Below are positions 1-9,571 of a DNA stretch of 41,492 bases, one piece after another (within the stretch, counting starts at the first letter, position 1; the number at the start of each line of letters is the position of its first letter). A program made the translations under genes and the position numbers. The notes beneath the pieces are model-generated. The model was not told the origin of the DNA. It did no database searches and saw only the letters and a program-made list of their open reading frames with translations. The DNA comes from an uncultured Mycoplasmatota bacterium. GTDB lineage: Bacteria; Bacillota_I; Bacilli_A; RF39; UBA660. The stretch lies in assembly GCA_900546055.1 (NCBI GenBank), contig URBG01000010.1:1-41492 (forward strand). The letters run 5' to 3'.

Positions 1-33
1 CCCCCTATTGTCAACCATTTCAATCTAAATTCA

Positions 34-64
34 CAAAAAAAGAATGATTTTTATCACTCTTTTT
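34..64 (-). terminator. Terminator of the cohesin/M60 operon
   Basis: On the minus strand a 10-bp stem (AAAGAGTGAT with ATCATTCTTT, one G-T pair) is followed by a run of T. It begins just past the stop codon of the cohesin-like gene. Confidence 0.75.
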
Positions 65-71
65 CGAACAA

Positions 72-833
72 TTAAATTGTAAAGTTTTTTCTTTTAAGAA
101 AATAAACTATTCCACTAACAATTATAATAACAACAGCTCCACCACCTAAAATAAGTAATAAATTGTTTTTTGCTTCTTTATCTGTTTTTTCTTTGTCTTC
201 TTTTGCAGTTTTACCTTTTGAATCTTTTGCCTGTTCATCTTTAGAAGTGGAAGTAATTGCTTTATCGGATTCATTATTATTTCCTTGTAAGGATGTACCT
301 TTAGAAGTTGATTTAGATTTTGAATCTTTTTTGGCTTGTTTTTCTTCTTTTATAGTTCCATTTATAGGTTCTACTTTATAAATGAAAGACGCAGCGCCTT
401 CGGTTTTTAAATCTTTATAAGATACTGAGTTATAGGAAATATCAGTAACTGTTAGTTTGTTTATCTCAACATTAAATGTTTCAGTTTTACTATTACTTTT
501 TACTTTTATAGTTCCAATATTTATTTGACCGTTCTTATTAACTAAGTTATCTGAAGTTCCAGTGGCTATATAGATACGAACTGTATTATTATCATGAGTA
601 TACTTCTTAACATATTTTGAAGGTAAAGAACTATCCCAATCAATACCGCTAAAACTAACATTTCCTGTTATCTTTAAAGTCATATCTAAAGCACCGACAT
701 AACCATTTGTTGTTTCTAAGACTAATTTAACTTCACCGTTTTTATCACTAGTACGATATAATGTTTCAGCTTGAACTGTTGCCATACCAAAGAAAGCAAG
801 GAAAGCAACTAGGGCTATTAATGTTTTTTTCAT
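72..833 (-). CDS. Membrane-anchored cohesin-like surface protein
   Basis: 253 residues. A signal peptide (about 1-22, ending TVQA) is followed by one beta-rich domain (about 23-150) that looks like a single cohesin. Next comes a Lys/Ser/Thr/Glu-rich linker (about 155-225), a transmembrane helix (about 226-247) and a short basic tail (KRKN). Cohesins bind dockerins in a calcium-dependent manner. The gene immediately upstream encodes a dockerin-bearing peptidase; its TAA is two bases before this ATG and the ribosome site (AAAGGAGAG) lies inside its last codons, so the two are translationally coupled. I infer that this protein holds the peptidase at the cell surface. The cohesin call rests on fold-like sequence features and on the dockerin next door; no catalytic motif is visible. 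Confidence 0.7.
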   Translation of the reverse strand: MKKTLIALVAFLAFFGMATVQAETLYRTSDKNGEVKLVLETTNGYVGALDMTLKITGNVSFSGIDWDSSLPSKYVKKYTHDNNTVRIYIATGTSDNLVNKNGQINIGTIKVKSNSKTETFNVEINKLTVTDISYNSVSYKDLKTEGAASFIYKVEPINGTIKEEKQAKKDSKSKSTSKGTSLQGNNNESDKAITSTSKDEQAKDSKGKTAKEDKEKTDKEAKNNLLLILGGGAVVIIIVSGIVYFLKRKNFTI

Positions 834-835
834 AA

Positions 836-3800
836 TTACTCTCCTTTCGTACTATCGACAATTTCCATTTTTGGAAGTTCATCGTAAGCTTTCAAATGGC
901 TAATTTTAAGTGATGTACTGGTTAATCTTTGTCCCTCATTAGTTACTGGGTCATTAACACGATATAATTCTGCGCGGATGTTTTTATTTTGCATCTCAGC
1001 ATATTGCTCTTTAGTTACAGTATAGAACCAATAACCTTTGGCTATTTCATTTACTTCAGCATCACTATTTAATTTAGCAAATAAGAAATTTTCACCATTG
1101 AAAACGGTATCTGGATTATCAGCATCTACTAGTAGAATAACATTGAAAGCTGGGTTTCCACGATAATCGCCTTTGAAAATAACAGTTCCGGCTTTGATGG
1201 TTGCATCTTTACCTTCGCCATCTAAATAGTGATAATCTTTTTCTAAGACACCAACAGTATCAGCCGATGCATCAACATTATCTCCTGGTGGAGCAATTAT
1301 ATCGATTTCACTACCACTTATACCGCTATTGCCTATGGCTTCTAATTTAACATAAGATATATCACTATAGGTCCAAAGTTGGTCACCACCAGTAGTGCCT
1401 TCTTTATCAAAGTAAATAATGTTTGTATAATTATTATCTTCATTTAATTTAAAGTTTCCTGTTTTAGCTAAAGTCCAATTTTCGCGATCTTTACTAACAT
1501 AAACTTTATATTTGTTAATGGTATTTTCAAGAAGTTTCCCATCTTTTGTTGCAGCACTATATTTGAAGCCTGCAACGTCCATTTTACTATTTAAATCAAT
1601 AATAATATTTGGAGTAGTTTTATCAGTTGAGGTAATTCTTTGATTACCATTAAAGATAGTTTCTGAATGACTATCAATAAGTTTATTAACACTTAAATCT
1701 TTTAAGTTCATATCTGGATTTTCATAATCGAACTCATCACTTTCATTTTTAAAGTTTGAACTAATACTGAAAGCATTTTTATTAATGCTTCCATCATGAT
1801 TAACCTTAACTTCATCTAATGTGTAAGTTTTAGTATGATTTAAATATTTATCATAAGCAGTAACTTCATAAGTGATAGCTTGATTATTCATCGAACCTAT
1901 TACATCAGTAAAGGTGTTTGAGGTTGTAAACATAATTGGGGTTCCATTACGTTTTATTTCATATCCTAATATAGCTTCAGGGTTTTTATCAACGTCAAAG
2001 CTTAAGGTATAACGTTTGTTTTGACTATCGCCCTCGGTTATTCTGGCATTAACTAAAGTCCCTGGTGCCATTTGGCTGCCTTTATTTAAACGATAACGTC
2101 TTGCATCATCATTTAAATACCAAATTGGCCTTTGTTCTTTCTCGTATTTAGCTGCATAAGCTTTGGCTTCATCACTTGGTGTAATTCCCCATTTTTCGAA
2201 GAACTCTGTTAAATCTTTGCCAGCAGCTTCACTCGCATACATAACAAGTAAATCATCTTTACTTCCAGTTAAACTTGATGTTCTACTTAAATGATTGATA
2301 CGAGCATAAATTGAATTAGTATCATCAAATGTGCGGATATCATCATAAGCTAAATGAAGTTGCCAGTACATTCCTAAACTAACAAATACATTCGAAGCTT
2401 TACCAACAGTATTTGAGGTTACTTTTTCATAGATTTGATCATACATACCTTCAATACGGGCTTTTTGCTTATCATCATTAGTTTGGGCTAATAAAGAATA
2501 GATATTATTAGTTACTTCAGCATAAGCTAATTTTCCTTGGTTAATTTGATGACCAATTTCGTGACTGATACCCCAGCCAAAGAAGCCTGAAGTTGTTACA
2601 TCGTTATTTTCAACTTTATTCGGTCTTCCTTGCATGAGACCACTAATTGAACCATAGCCAATTCCGATGTGTTCACCACCTGCGTACATGAACGCGCCAT
2701 CAAACATACGCATATAACGAATGTTAATTCGTGAACTTGGAAGTTTATCACGAGCATCGCTTGGATTTTCAGATAGGCCTTTTTGACGATAGAATAAATT
2801 CATCATTTCTTCAAAGGCAGTAACAGAGTTATATAGTCTATCGATTTGACCTTCTTCATCTAAGTTATTCTTAATTCCATTATAAGCAGCAGTAGCTGCA
2901 ACTGAAAGTAGGCCATTTTTAGTAACTATTTCAGTTGAATTAAGAACACTTGTGCGGGCATCAAATTCTTCACCTTCCTTGTCATACATATCTGGAAGTT
3001 TACCTGTGAAGGTTTTTAATTCTTTAATATAGGTTGCTATTTTAGTTTTTATTTCTTTTTGATCAGTTATATTGTGAATATCTAAAACTGGTATTTTCGT
3101 TCCACCACTAACTCTGACTTTTATTTCGTTGTCACTTGATTTAGCGGATGGATATCTTAAGTAAACAGAACCACCTCGTTCGGTAGACGTACTACCTATT
3201 TTAGGAACATCAATAATATTTTGGCCTTTTTTTAGATTTACAACACTTTGTTTCCATACATTAGCCTCAGCTTGATATTGTGTAAATACTAGTTGTGGTA
3301 AAGTACTACTTTTAGTACCAATATAAACAGTAATTGTATCTCCTGCTTGGGCAGCAATACCTAGAGGCTGTAAATCACTTAGTGACATTGCGAAACCTAA
3401 ATGACTATTTTTAGCATTACTAACGTTTTGATCGACAATTATTGTGTCTTGCAGTGCTTTATCAGTTAGAATATCTTTAGCATAATTTAAATCACTAAGA
3501 ATTGTTTTTTGCTTTGGATGATATTCACCACTTACTTTATCTTTTGTATTAGCTCTTTTTTCTAAAGCTTCTATTTTTTCTAAAGTAACATTTTCTTTTA
3601 ATTCTACTCTTAGGTCATCGGCAAACAAGGCAGCAACATCGTCTTCTAATGAATCGTATTCATAGAATTTGAAGTCACGCATAGCATTGTTACCAGAGGC
3701 TTGGTAATTAGCTAAGTTAACTTGAATTTTCATAGTTTTAATTGGTTTAAAGGTAACGTTATAATATGTTTCACCATTTGGACTGGTTAATCTTTTGATA

Positions 3801-6031
3801 CTTCCGTCTATTTGATGGCTGGTATTATTTTCATCCCAGTAATTTATTTTGACATAGAAGAAAGTTGCAGTATCATCTTTTGGCGCAAATGATAAATGAT
3901 CCATATTATACGCTTTATCAAAGTTAAAGATTGGTCCAGCGTTGAAATTGTTAAAGCCACCAGTATCCCAGCTATCTGATTGCCAAAAGGTATCATAATC
4001 ATTGTCAACCAATGCAAATTCGCTAGCATTATATTTGTTTGACTTATATTCAACGTGTTCAATATGATTAGTTACTTTTCCTATACCATTTGAAGTATTA
4101 ATTAATTTATAGTTGGTAGTATCTGGTAATATTTTAGCTTTGGTTTTTGCAACAGCGATTTGTGATCTTGAGCCTTCACCTAAATGATTGTTTCCTGTAA
4201 TATACACTTGATATTCAGTGTCAGATTTCAAATCTCTTAATTGATAACTAGTTCCTTTAACATCGCTTATTTTTTGATAATCACCTTTATCTTTTTCACG
4301 ATAGTAAATATTATATGAAGTTGTATCTTTCATTTTTTTATAGCTGATATTTAAGCCAGCGGTTACTGGTGTAAGGGTAACCATATCTACAGCTGGTGGC
4401 AAGCGATTTGGCTGTGGACTAAAAGTCACTATACTACTGTAATTACTATGCCACTGTCCATTAATAGCGCGAACGCTAACTTGGTATTCGGTATAATTAT
4501 CAAGATCTTTTATTTCATAAGTCGTATACGTCGTTTGACATGTCCTGTTTTTAACAACTGTTCCATTATTCAATTCTTGAACAACAATTTCATAACCTGT
4601 AACATTTGGCATATTATCATAGGTTACTGTTGCTTGTTCACTTCCAGCACTTACTTTTACGTTCTTTGGAACTTCAATTACTGGAACGGGCACTTCTTCA
4701 TAGACGTTATTTAAAAATTCAACTTTAGCTATATCTACTAAGTTTTTACCTGATGTTTTAGTTACTTTTATCGTAACTTTTTTTACGGCAATTTGGCCAC
4801 CTAAATCTATAACTATAGTGTTAGGGTTGGCTTTATCGGTAAAGTAATGAATATCTTCATTTAAAGCAAAACTTTTATGGATTGTTTTAGTTTGGCCCTG
4901 TTCATCGGTTACAGTTATATCCATTTCTTCTGGAATGTTTGATAGCCCTGTTTCTAGACGAATTTGGCTCATTAATTTAGTTTCTTTCATTCCTAAATTA
5001 ATTGTAGCTGCATTGCTTTCGGAAATATCATTATTAGTATTTTCTGGTTTTAATGTAACTGTTCCATTATCTTGGAAAAGATTTTGAATGTTACCTTCAA
5101 TAATTCCTTCAACACTTAAAGTATCACTGGTGATAATAGCACTAGTATCTACTAAATTTAAAGTTTTAGTTTGACCATTAATCGTAGCTGCGATCATAGC
5201 AATATCAGCTATATCAATATTACCATCACGATTTAAATCATATTTTTCTAATGATTTAGTATCTTTTTTATCGATATTTTTGATAATAGTATCTATATCA
5301 GCATCGTTTACTTTGCCATCACGATTAACATCACCGACTTCGAAAAGACCTTTTTCGTTAGAAATAGATAAACGCTTTGAGTAGTCATTTAAACTAACTT
5401 TACTAACGTTATAAGTTTTATAACCGTTACCATATAACTCAACTTCATAATCACCTTTTTTTAAATTATAAATAGTAACTGCATAATACATAACTTTTTC
5501 TTCATCGATACCACTGATAATATTACCAGTTTTATCTAGTTTACGAATTGATAGTTCCCCACTTTGATCACCTAATGTATAGGTCTTAGTTGTACTTACA
5601 CTGATATTATTAAAATCTAGTGTTATTTGATGATTATTTTTGTCTTTTATTTTAAGCCCAATATTTGAATTTTGAACATTGACAATTGGCAAAACAAAGT
5701 TAATATCAATTTCTAAAGTTCCTGTTGCTTCAAAATCTTCTAAACTATAGCTTTTACTTTTTTCTAAAGTAGGCTCTATATTTTTTGTTTCCTGTTTAGA
5801 TTCTAAAACTGGAGTATCTTGCTTTTTGTTTTCTTCAGATGTTTCATCACTTTCTATATCTTTTTCTTTGACTTCTGTTTGATTTTCATTAGAAGTCTCT
5901 GAATTATCCCCTTTTTCTTCAGTTACCTCGGTACTAGACTTTTCAATTATTGTTTCAAGCGCCAAAGCGGAAGGCGCAAAAGAATAAAACAGTAATGAAA
6001 ACACTAGTAAAAACGTACTAATTCGTTTCAT
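836..6031 (-). CDS. Secreted M60-type (mucin-degrading) metallopeptidase with internal dockerin
   Basis: 1731 residues. A signal peptide (about 1-25) and an acidic low-complexity stretch (to about 95) precede a beta domain (100-225). A dockerin with two calcium loops follows (DVNRDGKVND at 234-243, DLNRDGNIDIAD at 265-276). Then come discoidin/F5-8C-like segments (about 290-445 and 640-795), two fibronectin III domains (about 453-632), the M60 catalytic region (about 870-1300) and another F5/8C-like domain (about 1420-1580). The zinc site is HEIGH at 1157-1161 with Glu1172 ten residues later, fitting the M60 pattern HExxHx(8-28)E. M60 peptidases cleave O-glycosylated mucin-type proteins, and the discoidin domains probably bind glycans. 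A dockerin placed near the N terminus is unusual. There is no sorting signal or membrane anchor, consistent with retention by the cohesin-like protein encoded next. Confidence 0.9.
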   Translation of the reverse strand: MKRISTFLLVFSLLFYSFAPSALALETIIEKSSTEVTEEKGDNSETSNENQTEVKEKDIESDETSEENKKQDTPVLESKQETKNIEPTLEKSKSYSLEDFEATGTLEIDINFVLPIVNVQNSNIGLKIKDKNNHQITLDFNNISVSTTKTYTLGDQSGELSIRKLDKTGNIISGIDEEKVMYYAVTIYNLKKGDYEVELYGNGYKTYNVSKVSLNDYSKRLSISNEKGLFEVGDVNRDGKVNDADIDTIIKNIDKKDTKSLEKYDLNRDGNIDIADIAMIAATINGQTKTLNLVDTSAIITSDTLSVEGIIEGNIQNLFQDNGTVTLKPENTNNDISESNAATINLGMKETKLMSQIRLETGLSNIPEEMDITVTDEQGQTKTIHKSFALNEDIHYFTDKANPNTIVIDLGGQIAVKKVTIKVTKTSGKNLVDIAKVEFLNNVYEEVPVPVIEVPKNVKVSAGSEQATVTYDNMPNVTGYEIVVQELNNGTVVKNRTCQTTYTTYEIKDLDNYTEYQVSVRAINGQWHSNYSSIVTFSPQPNRLPPAVDMVTLTPVTAGLNISYKKMKDTTSYNIYYREKDKGDYQKISDVKGTSYQLRDLKSDTEYQVYITGNNHLGEGSRSQIAVAKTKAKILPDTTNYKLINTSNGIGKVTNHIEHVEYKSNKYNASEFALVDNDYDTFWQSDSWDTGGFNNFNAGPIFNFDKAYNMDHLSFAPKDDTATFFYVKINYWDENNTSHQIDGSIKRLTSPNGETYYNVTFKPIKTMKIQVNLANYQASGNNAMRDFKFYEYDSLEDDVAALFADDLRVELKENVTLEKIEALEKRANTKDKVSGEYHPKQKTILSDLNYAKDILTDKALQDTIIVDQNVSNAKNSHLGFAMSLSDLQPLGIAAQAGDTITVYIGTKSSTLPQLVFTQYQAEANVWKQSVVNLKKGQNIIDVPKIGSTSTERGGSVYLRYPSAKSSDNEIKVRVSGGTKIPVLDIHNITDQKEIKTKIATYIKELKTFTGKLPDMYDKEGEEFDARTSVLNSTEIVTKNGLLSVAATAAYNGIKNNLDEEGQIDRLYNSVTAFEEMMNLFYRQKGLSENPSDARDKLPSSRINIRYMRMFDGAFMYAGGEHIGIGYGSISGLMQGRPNKVENNDVTTSGFFGWGISHEIGHQINQGKLAYAEVTNNIYSLLAQTNDDKQKARIEGMYDQIYEKVTSNTVGKASNVFVSLGMYWQLHLAYDDIRTFDDTNSIYARINHLSRTSSLTGSKDDLLVMYASEAAGKDLTEFFEKWGITPSDEAKAYAAKYEKEQRPIWYLNDDARRYRLNKGSQMAPGTLVNARITEGDSQNKRYTLSFDVDKNPEAILGYEIKRNGTPIMFTTSNTFTDVIGSMNNQAITYEVTAYDKYLNHTKTYTLDEVKVNHDGSINKNAFSISSNFKNESDEFDYENPDMNLKDLSVNKLIDSHSETIFNGNQRITSTDKTTPNIIIDLNSKMDVAGFKYSAATKDGKLLENTINKYKVYVSKDRENWTLAKTGNFKLNEDNNYTNIIYFDKEGTTGGDQLWTYSDISYVKLEAIGNSGISGSEIDIIAPPGDNVDASADTVGVLEKDYHYLDGEGKDATIKAGTVIFKGDYRGNPAFNVILLVDADNPDTVFNGENFLFAKLNSDAEVNEIAKGYWFYTVTKEQYAEMQNKNIRAELYRVNDPVTNEGQRLTSTSLKISHLKAYDELPKMEIVDSTKGE

Positions 6032-6058
6032 TGTACCTAACCCTCCTTAATTAAAGAT

Positions 6059-6087
6059 ATCATAACACAACCACCTGATATTTACAA
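6059..6087 (-). promoter_or_regulatory. Sigma-A promoter of the M60/cohesin operon
   Basis: Minus-strand -35 TTGTAA (6087-6082), 17-bp spacer, -10 TATGAT (6064-6059). It is followed by an AAGGAGG ribosome site and the ATG at 6031. Confidence 0.7.
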
Positions 6088-6142
6088 CGATTTTTAGACA
6101 TTTTATGCATCTTTTTAGTAATGATTACTATTTATTTTTGTA

Positions 6143-6169
6143 ATAAAAAAACCTATTAATTTAGGTTTT
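6143..6169 (-). terminator. Terminator of the glycosyltransferase gene
   Basis: Stem AAACCTA/TAGGTTT around 6149-6168, followed on the minus strand by T7. The stop codon of the glycosyltransferase (6168-6170) overlaps the stem. Confidence 0.75.
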
Positions 6170-7205
6170 ATTCAAAGAGGGTATCTACAGTTTGTCTTAT
6201 TTTTTTATCATCAGTTTCAGATCTTAACTCTTGTTTTAAATATGAGTCCAGCTTTTTCATGTTATTATTAAAAGTTGAGTTGGCCTTTCTATACATATTT
6301 ATATATTTACTATCTTTCCAATTAGGATATTTTAATTCAACCAAATTTATAATTGAATTTATAATAGTTATCTTAAATAGCATTGGACAGTTTTCCCAAG
6401 ACATAACATTTTCTACTCTAAATAAAGAATGGAGAATATAGATACCAACAATTTGTTCAGGATATAAAGTGTTGACACTCTTAATTTTCATATTCTCTTC
6501 AAACAAATCGACAATTGTTATTATATCTAATATTTTCTTTGTTGAACGCTTAAAATCAGTAGCAGTGGTATTATCATCAATTCTATAATTATAGACAGAT
6601 TCGTTTAAATAAACTACCTTATTGGCGATAGCAAGTAAAACTGGAACTACCGCTAAATCTTCCCACTTTAAATTTTCAGGAAAACGAAAGTCATCAAAAA
6701 GATTTTTTTTGAATAATTTATTGCCTACACCAGGAATTTCAATTATTATAAAATCCTTATTTACTTTGGGGTCAATTATTGCAAATTGATTGATAAACGG
6801 CCACCAATTGGCATTGTCTTCAACAACTTTATCATCACTTATTAATGTGAAATTTCCTCTTATGATATCTGCATCATTTTTCTTAGCTAAATTATACATC
6901 TTTTCTAGTGTATCGTTATATAAGAAATCGTCAGCATCAACAAACTTAATAAATTCTCCTTTTGCCAAATCAAGGCCTTTATTTCTAGCTGCGCCAACGC
7001 CTGTGTTTTTTTGCCTTATTATTCTTGTTGGAAAACTGTTAGCTTTTTGAAATTCTTCGGCGATATTTAAACTATTATCGTTAGAACCATCATCAACTAT
7101 AATAACCTCAATCTCCTTAAGAGTTTGGTTAGAAATTGATGATAAACATTGTCCCAAATGTTTTTCTTCATTGTATACGGGAATAATAACACTTATTTTG
7201 ATCAT
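6168..7205 (-). CDS. Family 2 glycosyltransferase (GT-A fold)
   Basis: 345 residues. The N-terminal GT2 domain has the hallmark ISVIIPVYNEE start, VDDGS at 37-41 for the nucleotide sugar, NTGVGAARNKGLDLA at about 67-81 and the metal-binding DAD at 90-92. The family transfers a sugar from a nucleotide donor to a polysaccharide, lipid or protein acceptor at the cytoplasmic face. There is no C-terminal membrane helix, and the C-terminal third is helical and not recognisable. It has its own terminator and lies alone between the M60 operon and hsp20, so the acceptor cannot be inferred. The start has a good AAAAGGAG site. Confidence 0.9.
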   Translation of the reverse strand: MIKISVIIPVYNEEKHLGQCLSSISNQTLKEIEVIIVDDGSNDNSLNIAEEFQKANSFPTRIIRQKNTGVGAARNKGLDLAKGEFIKFVDADDFLYNDTLEKMYNLAKKNDADIIRGNFTLISDDKVVEDNANWWPFINQFAIIDPKVNKDFIIIEIPGVGNKLFKKNLFDDFRFPENLKWEDLAVVPVLLAIANKVVYLNESVYNYRIDDNTTATDFKRSTKKILDIITIVDLFEENMKIKSVNTLYPEQIVGIYILHSLFRVENVMSWENCPMLFKITIINSIINLVELKYPNWKDSKYINMYRKANSTFNNNMKKLDSYLKQELRSETDDKKIRQTVDTLFE

Positions 7206-7275
7206 AATATTCTCCTTTTTTAAATTGTATCAAATTATTAGCATTAAATCTATAGTGATGTATTTAATTATACAA

Positions 7276-7303
7276 ACAAAAAAAGGCCTAGCTTTAGACC
7301 TTT
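7276..7303 (-). terminator. Terminator of hsp20
   Basis: Stem AAAGGTCTA/TAGGCCTTT (7303-7295 with 7290-7282, one G-T pair) followed by T7 on the minus strand. It overlaps the hsp20 stop codon. Confidence 0.8.
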
Positions 7304-7691
7304 ATTTAATTTCGATAAGTTTCTTATTTTTATCTTCATCGATTTTTGGAATAGCTATTTTTAATACTCCATCTTTAAATTCAGCTTCGATGTTTTCTTC
7401 ATCAACATCGCCAACATAGAATTTACGTTCCATAGTACCATAAAATCTTTCTTGACGAATGATGTTTTTTTCTTCAGTTTGTTCTTCTTTCTCTTTTGTT
7501 GCTTTAATAGTTATATAACCATTATTGCATTCAATTGAAATATCCTTTTTATCTAGTCCCGGAATATCAGCTTCAATATGATAGATACCTTCTTTCTCGT
7601 AAATATCACATTTCATTGTGTCAAAGCTGGATCCATCCATGAAGTTGTCAAAAATATTATCCAAATAAAATTTTCTAGGTAACATGCTCAT
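7302..7691 (-). CDS. hsp20: Small heat shock protein (Hsp20/alpha-crystallin)
   Basis: 129 residues with one alpha-crystallin domain (about 28-120). Visible motifs are the ADIPGLDKKDI segment, GTMERKFYVG and the conserved end FKDGVLKIAIPK. These ATP-independent chaperones hold unfolding proteins in the cytosol as oligomers. The ATG at 7691 is preceded by GGAGGG at good spacing. A CIRCE operator overlaps the promoter, so repression by HrcA and induction by heat are expected. The gene is monocistronic. Confidence 0.96.
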   Translation of the reverse strand: MSMLPRKFYLDNIFDNFMDGSSFDTMKCDIYEKEGIYHIEADIPGLDKKDISIECNNGYITIKATKEKEEQTEEKNIIRQERFYGTMERKFYVGDVDEENIEAEFKDGVLKIAIPKIDEDKNKKLIEIK

Positions 7692-7714
7692 TCATATCCC
7701 TCCTTCACATTATA

Positions 7715-7743
7715 AATATATCATCTTTTTTAGCACTTGTCAA
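7715..7743 (-). promoter_or_regulatory. Sigma-A promoter of hsp20
   Basis: -35 TTGACA (7743-7738), 17-bp spacer, -10 TATATT (7720-7715). The -35 box lies within the CIRCE operator. Confidence 0.85.
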
Positions 7744-7756
7744 TAGCGAGTGCTAA
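7730..7756. promoter_or_regulatory. CIRCE operator (HrcA binding site)
   Basis: TTAGCACTT, nine bases, GAGTGCTAA. The consensus is TTAGCACTC-N9-GAGTGCTAA, so only one base differs. It covers the -35 box and part of the spacer of the hsp20 promoter, the expected geometry for HrcA repression. A separate 14-bp perfect palindrome (AATGAAATTTCATT, 7760-7773) lies just beyond and may be a weak terminator for the MFS gene. Confidence 0.93.
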
Positions 7757-7807
7757 AGAAATGAAATTTCATTATTTATAGTGTGAAGTAATGTTAAATA
7801 TATACGA

Positions 7808-9007
7808 CTAATCTTTTATTTGACTTTCATTTAATAATTTATCTTTAATTAATACAATTGTTCCGAGCATAAATAAAATTCCAGTAACAATTAAAATATA
7901 TTCAATTTTAACTACGTCTGCTAACGGTCCATAGATTACCATAGCTAGTGGCATAACTGTTCCGCTTATAATAGCAATTAGGGAAAAGATTCGGCCTTGT
8001 TTATCGGCATCTACTTGTTCTTGGAAAATAGTGGTAAATGGGGTATTAATAAATGGCATAGTAATACCGCATATTCCCATCCATATTAAGTAAACAACAA
8101 AGTTAATAGGTATACCTAATAAAATTGCAGTAATTCCGCATATTAGGCATCCAAATCCAATTGTCTGAATGCGGTTTTTAAAGCCTCCCCAAGCAGCAAT
8201 TATAACACCGCCTACTATATTTCCAATAAAGAATACAATTTCATTTAAAGTAAGATAGAAAGGATCGGCCCCAAATGTTCTAGTTACTAAAAGTGGAGTT
8301 AAAATAGATAATGGCGCAATTAAGAAATTAGCAAGTAATAGATATTTAATCATACGACCAATAAATTTATGGTTTTTAGTATATACAAGTCCTTCTTTAA
8401 TTTCAGCAAAATAATTAGCTTTTTCTCTTTCTTTTTTCTGATAATTAACTTTTACAAAAGAGAAGATTGAAATACCAATTATCGCTGTTATAACATCGAT
8501 TAAGAAGATATATTGTAATTCAACGCTTGCTAATAAAGCACCACTTACTGCTGGTGAAACAATTAGCATAACTGATTGAATAGTTGTATTAACACCGTTT
8601 ACACGCATCAATTGATCTTCAGGAACAATTTCAGGAATAAATGAAGTGGTAGTTGGCATTTGAACTCCACTACCAAGAGAACGAATGGCTAAAACAGCGA
8701 ATAATAACCATAAAGCATCATATCCTAATGCAAATGAAATGGCAATCAGTAAAGTAGCCACAGCTATACTACTGTCGGCTAAGATTATGATCATTTTTTT
8801 ATTATATCTATCAGCCCATACGCCAGCAAATAATGAAATTAAAACTTGCGGGATAAAGGCACATAAAGTCGCAATGGTCATCATTATTCCAGAACCAGTT
8901 TGTAAGGTTATATACCAAATGATGGCATATTGAACTAATGACGAGCCAAATAGAGATATAGCTTGGCTTGTTAAAAACATGCCTATTTTCTTTTTCCAGT
9001 TTTTCAT
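7808..9007 (-). CDS. MFS transporter (drug-efflux type, 12 helices)
   Basis: 399 residues with about twelve hydrophobic segments. The loop between helices 2 and 3 carries the MFS motif A variant (GVWADRYNKKMIIILAD), as in macrolide-efflux-like MFS_3 proteins. The family exports small molecules by proton antiport; the substrate cannot be read from sequence. It is the last of three genes in a tight operon (13-bp gap after the preceding gene). Stop codon is TAG. Confidence 0.9.
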   Translation of the reverse strand: MKNWKKKIGMFLTSQAISLFGSSLVQYAIIWYITLQTGSGIMMTIATLCAFIPQVLISLFAGVWADRYNKKMIIILADSSIAVATLLIAISFALGYDALWLLFAVLAIRSLGSGVQMPTTTSFIPEIVPEDQLMRVNGVNTTIQSVMLIVSPAVSGALLASVELQYIFLIDVITAIIGISIFSFVKVNYQKKEREKANYFAEIKEGLVYTKNHKFIGRMIKYLLLANFLIAPLSILTPLLVTRTFGADPFYLTLNEIVFFIGNIVGGVIIAAWGGFKNRIQTIGFGCLICGITAILLGIPINFVVYLIWMGICGITMPFINTPFTTIFQEQVDADKQGRIFSLIAIISGTVMPLAMVIYGPLADVVKIEYILIVTGILFMLGTIVLIKDKLLNESQIKD

Positions 9008-9020
9008 AAATACTCCTTTA

Positions 9021-9560
9021 TTAATATATTTTCGGTGATGGTTCTAAGTCTTTAGTTGTTCTAAACTGATATTCGGCAGCTAGAAAAGCTATAACTAAAC
9101 CAACGATTAAATTGGCAATTGGCATATTAAAGTTTAGTAAAGGCAAAATGTTATCAGCAATAACAAAGGCTCCACTTATACTAGTTGAAATAATTATAAT
9201 TGGCCTTGTAAACCAGACTCCGAGCATACCCACGATGAGGCCGGCTGCAATACTTAAAATTGTGCCTAAGGTTCCTGCTTCGATAAAAACGTTACAAGCG
9301 GCATAGGCTAAGACAAAGCAAAGTACAAAAATGCCAGCCAAATAAAGTTTAAAGGCTAAAAAAGCAATTAAGAGCCCGGCTAAAATTGAGACAGCAAAGG
9401 TTACAAAGCCTTCCCCTAAGGCGCTAGTTAATCCAGCATTACACAAATAATAACCAATACCAAATCCAGCAACGGCAATTAAAAGTTTGTTAAGTCTAAA
9501 GCCAAAAAGGCAAGTTATTGCAGCAATAATTACAGTTGTTATTATAGTAGTTGTTAACAT
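9021..9560 (-). CDS. Small multi-pass membrane protein (DUF4203-like)
   Basis: 179 residues, nearly all hydrophobic, with about six or seven helices and many Gly/Ala (GFGIGYYLCNAGL, ILAGLLIAFLAFKLYLAG). The pattern resembles the DUF4203/TMEM198-like family, whose bacterial members have no known function. The C-terminal tail (RTTKDLEPSPKIY) is probably cytosolic. It is the middle gene of the operon with the DUF2974 protein upstream (11-bp gap) and the MFS transporter downstream. Confidence 0.7.
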   Translation of the reverse strand: MLTTTIITTVIIAAITCLFGFRLNKLLIAVAGFGIGYYLCNAGLTSALGEGFVTFAVSILAGLLIAFLAFKLYLAGIFVLCFVLAYAACNVFIEAGTLGTILSIAAGLIVGMLGVWFTRPIIIISTSISGAFVIADNILPLLNFNMPIANLIVGLVIAFLAAEYQFRTTKDLEPSPKIY

Positions 9561-9571
9561 ATATTACTCCT

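Noticed and set aside
7808..9007. MFS gene as a macrolide resistance determinant
   Set aside because: The similarity is only to the general MFS efflux type; no feature shows the substrate.
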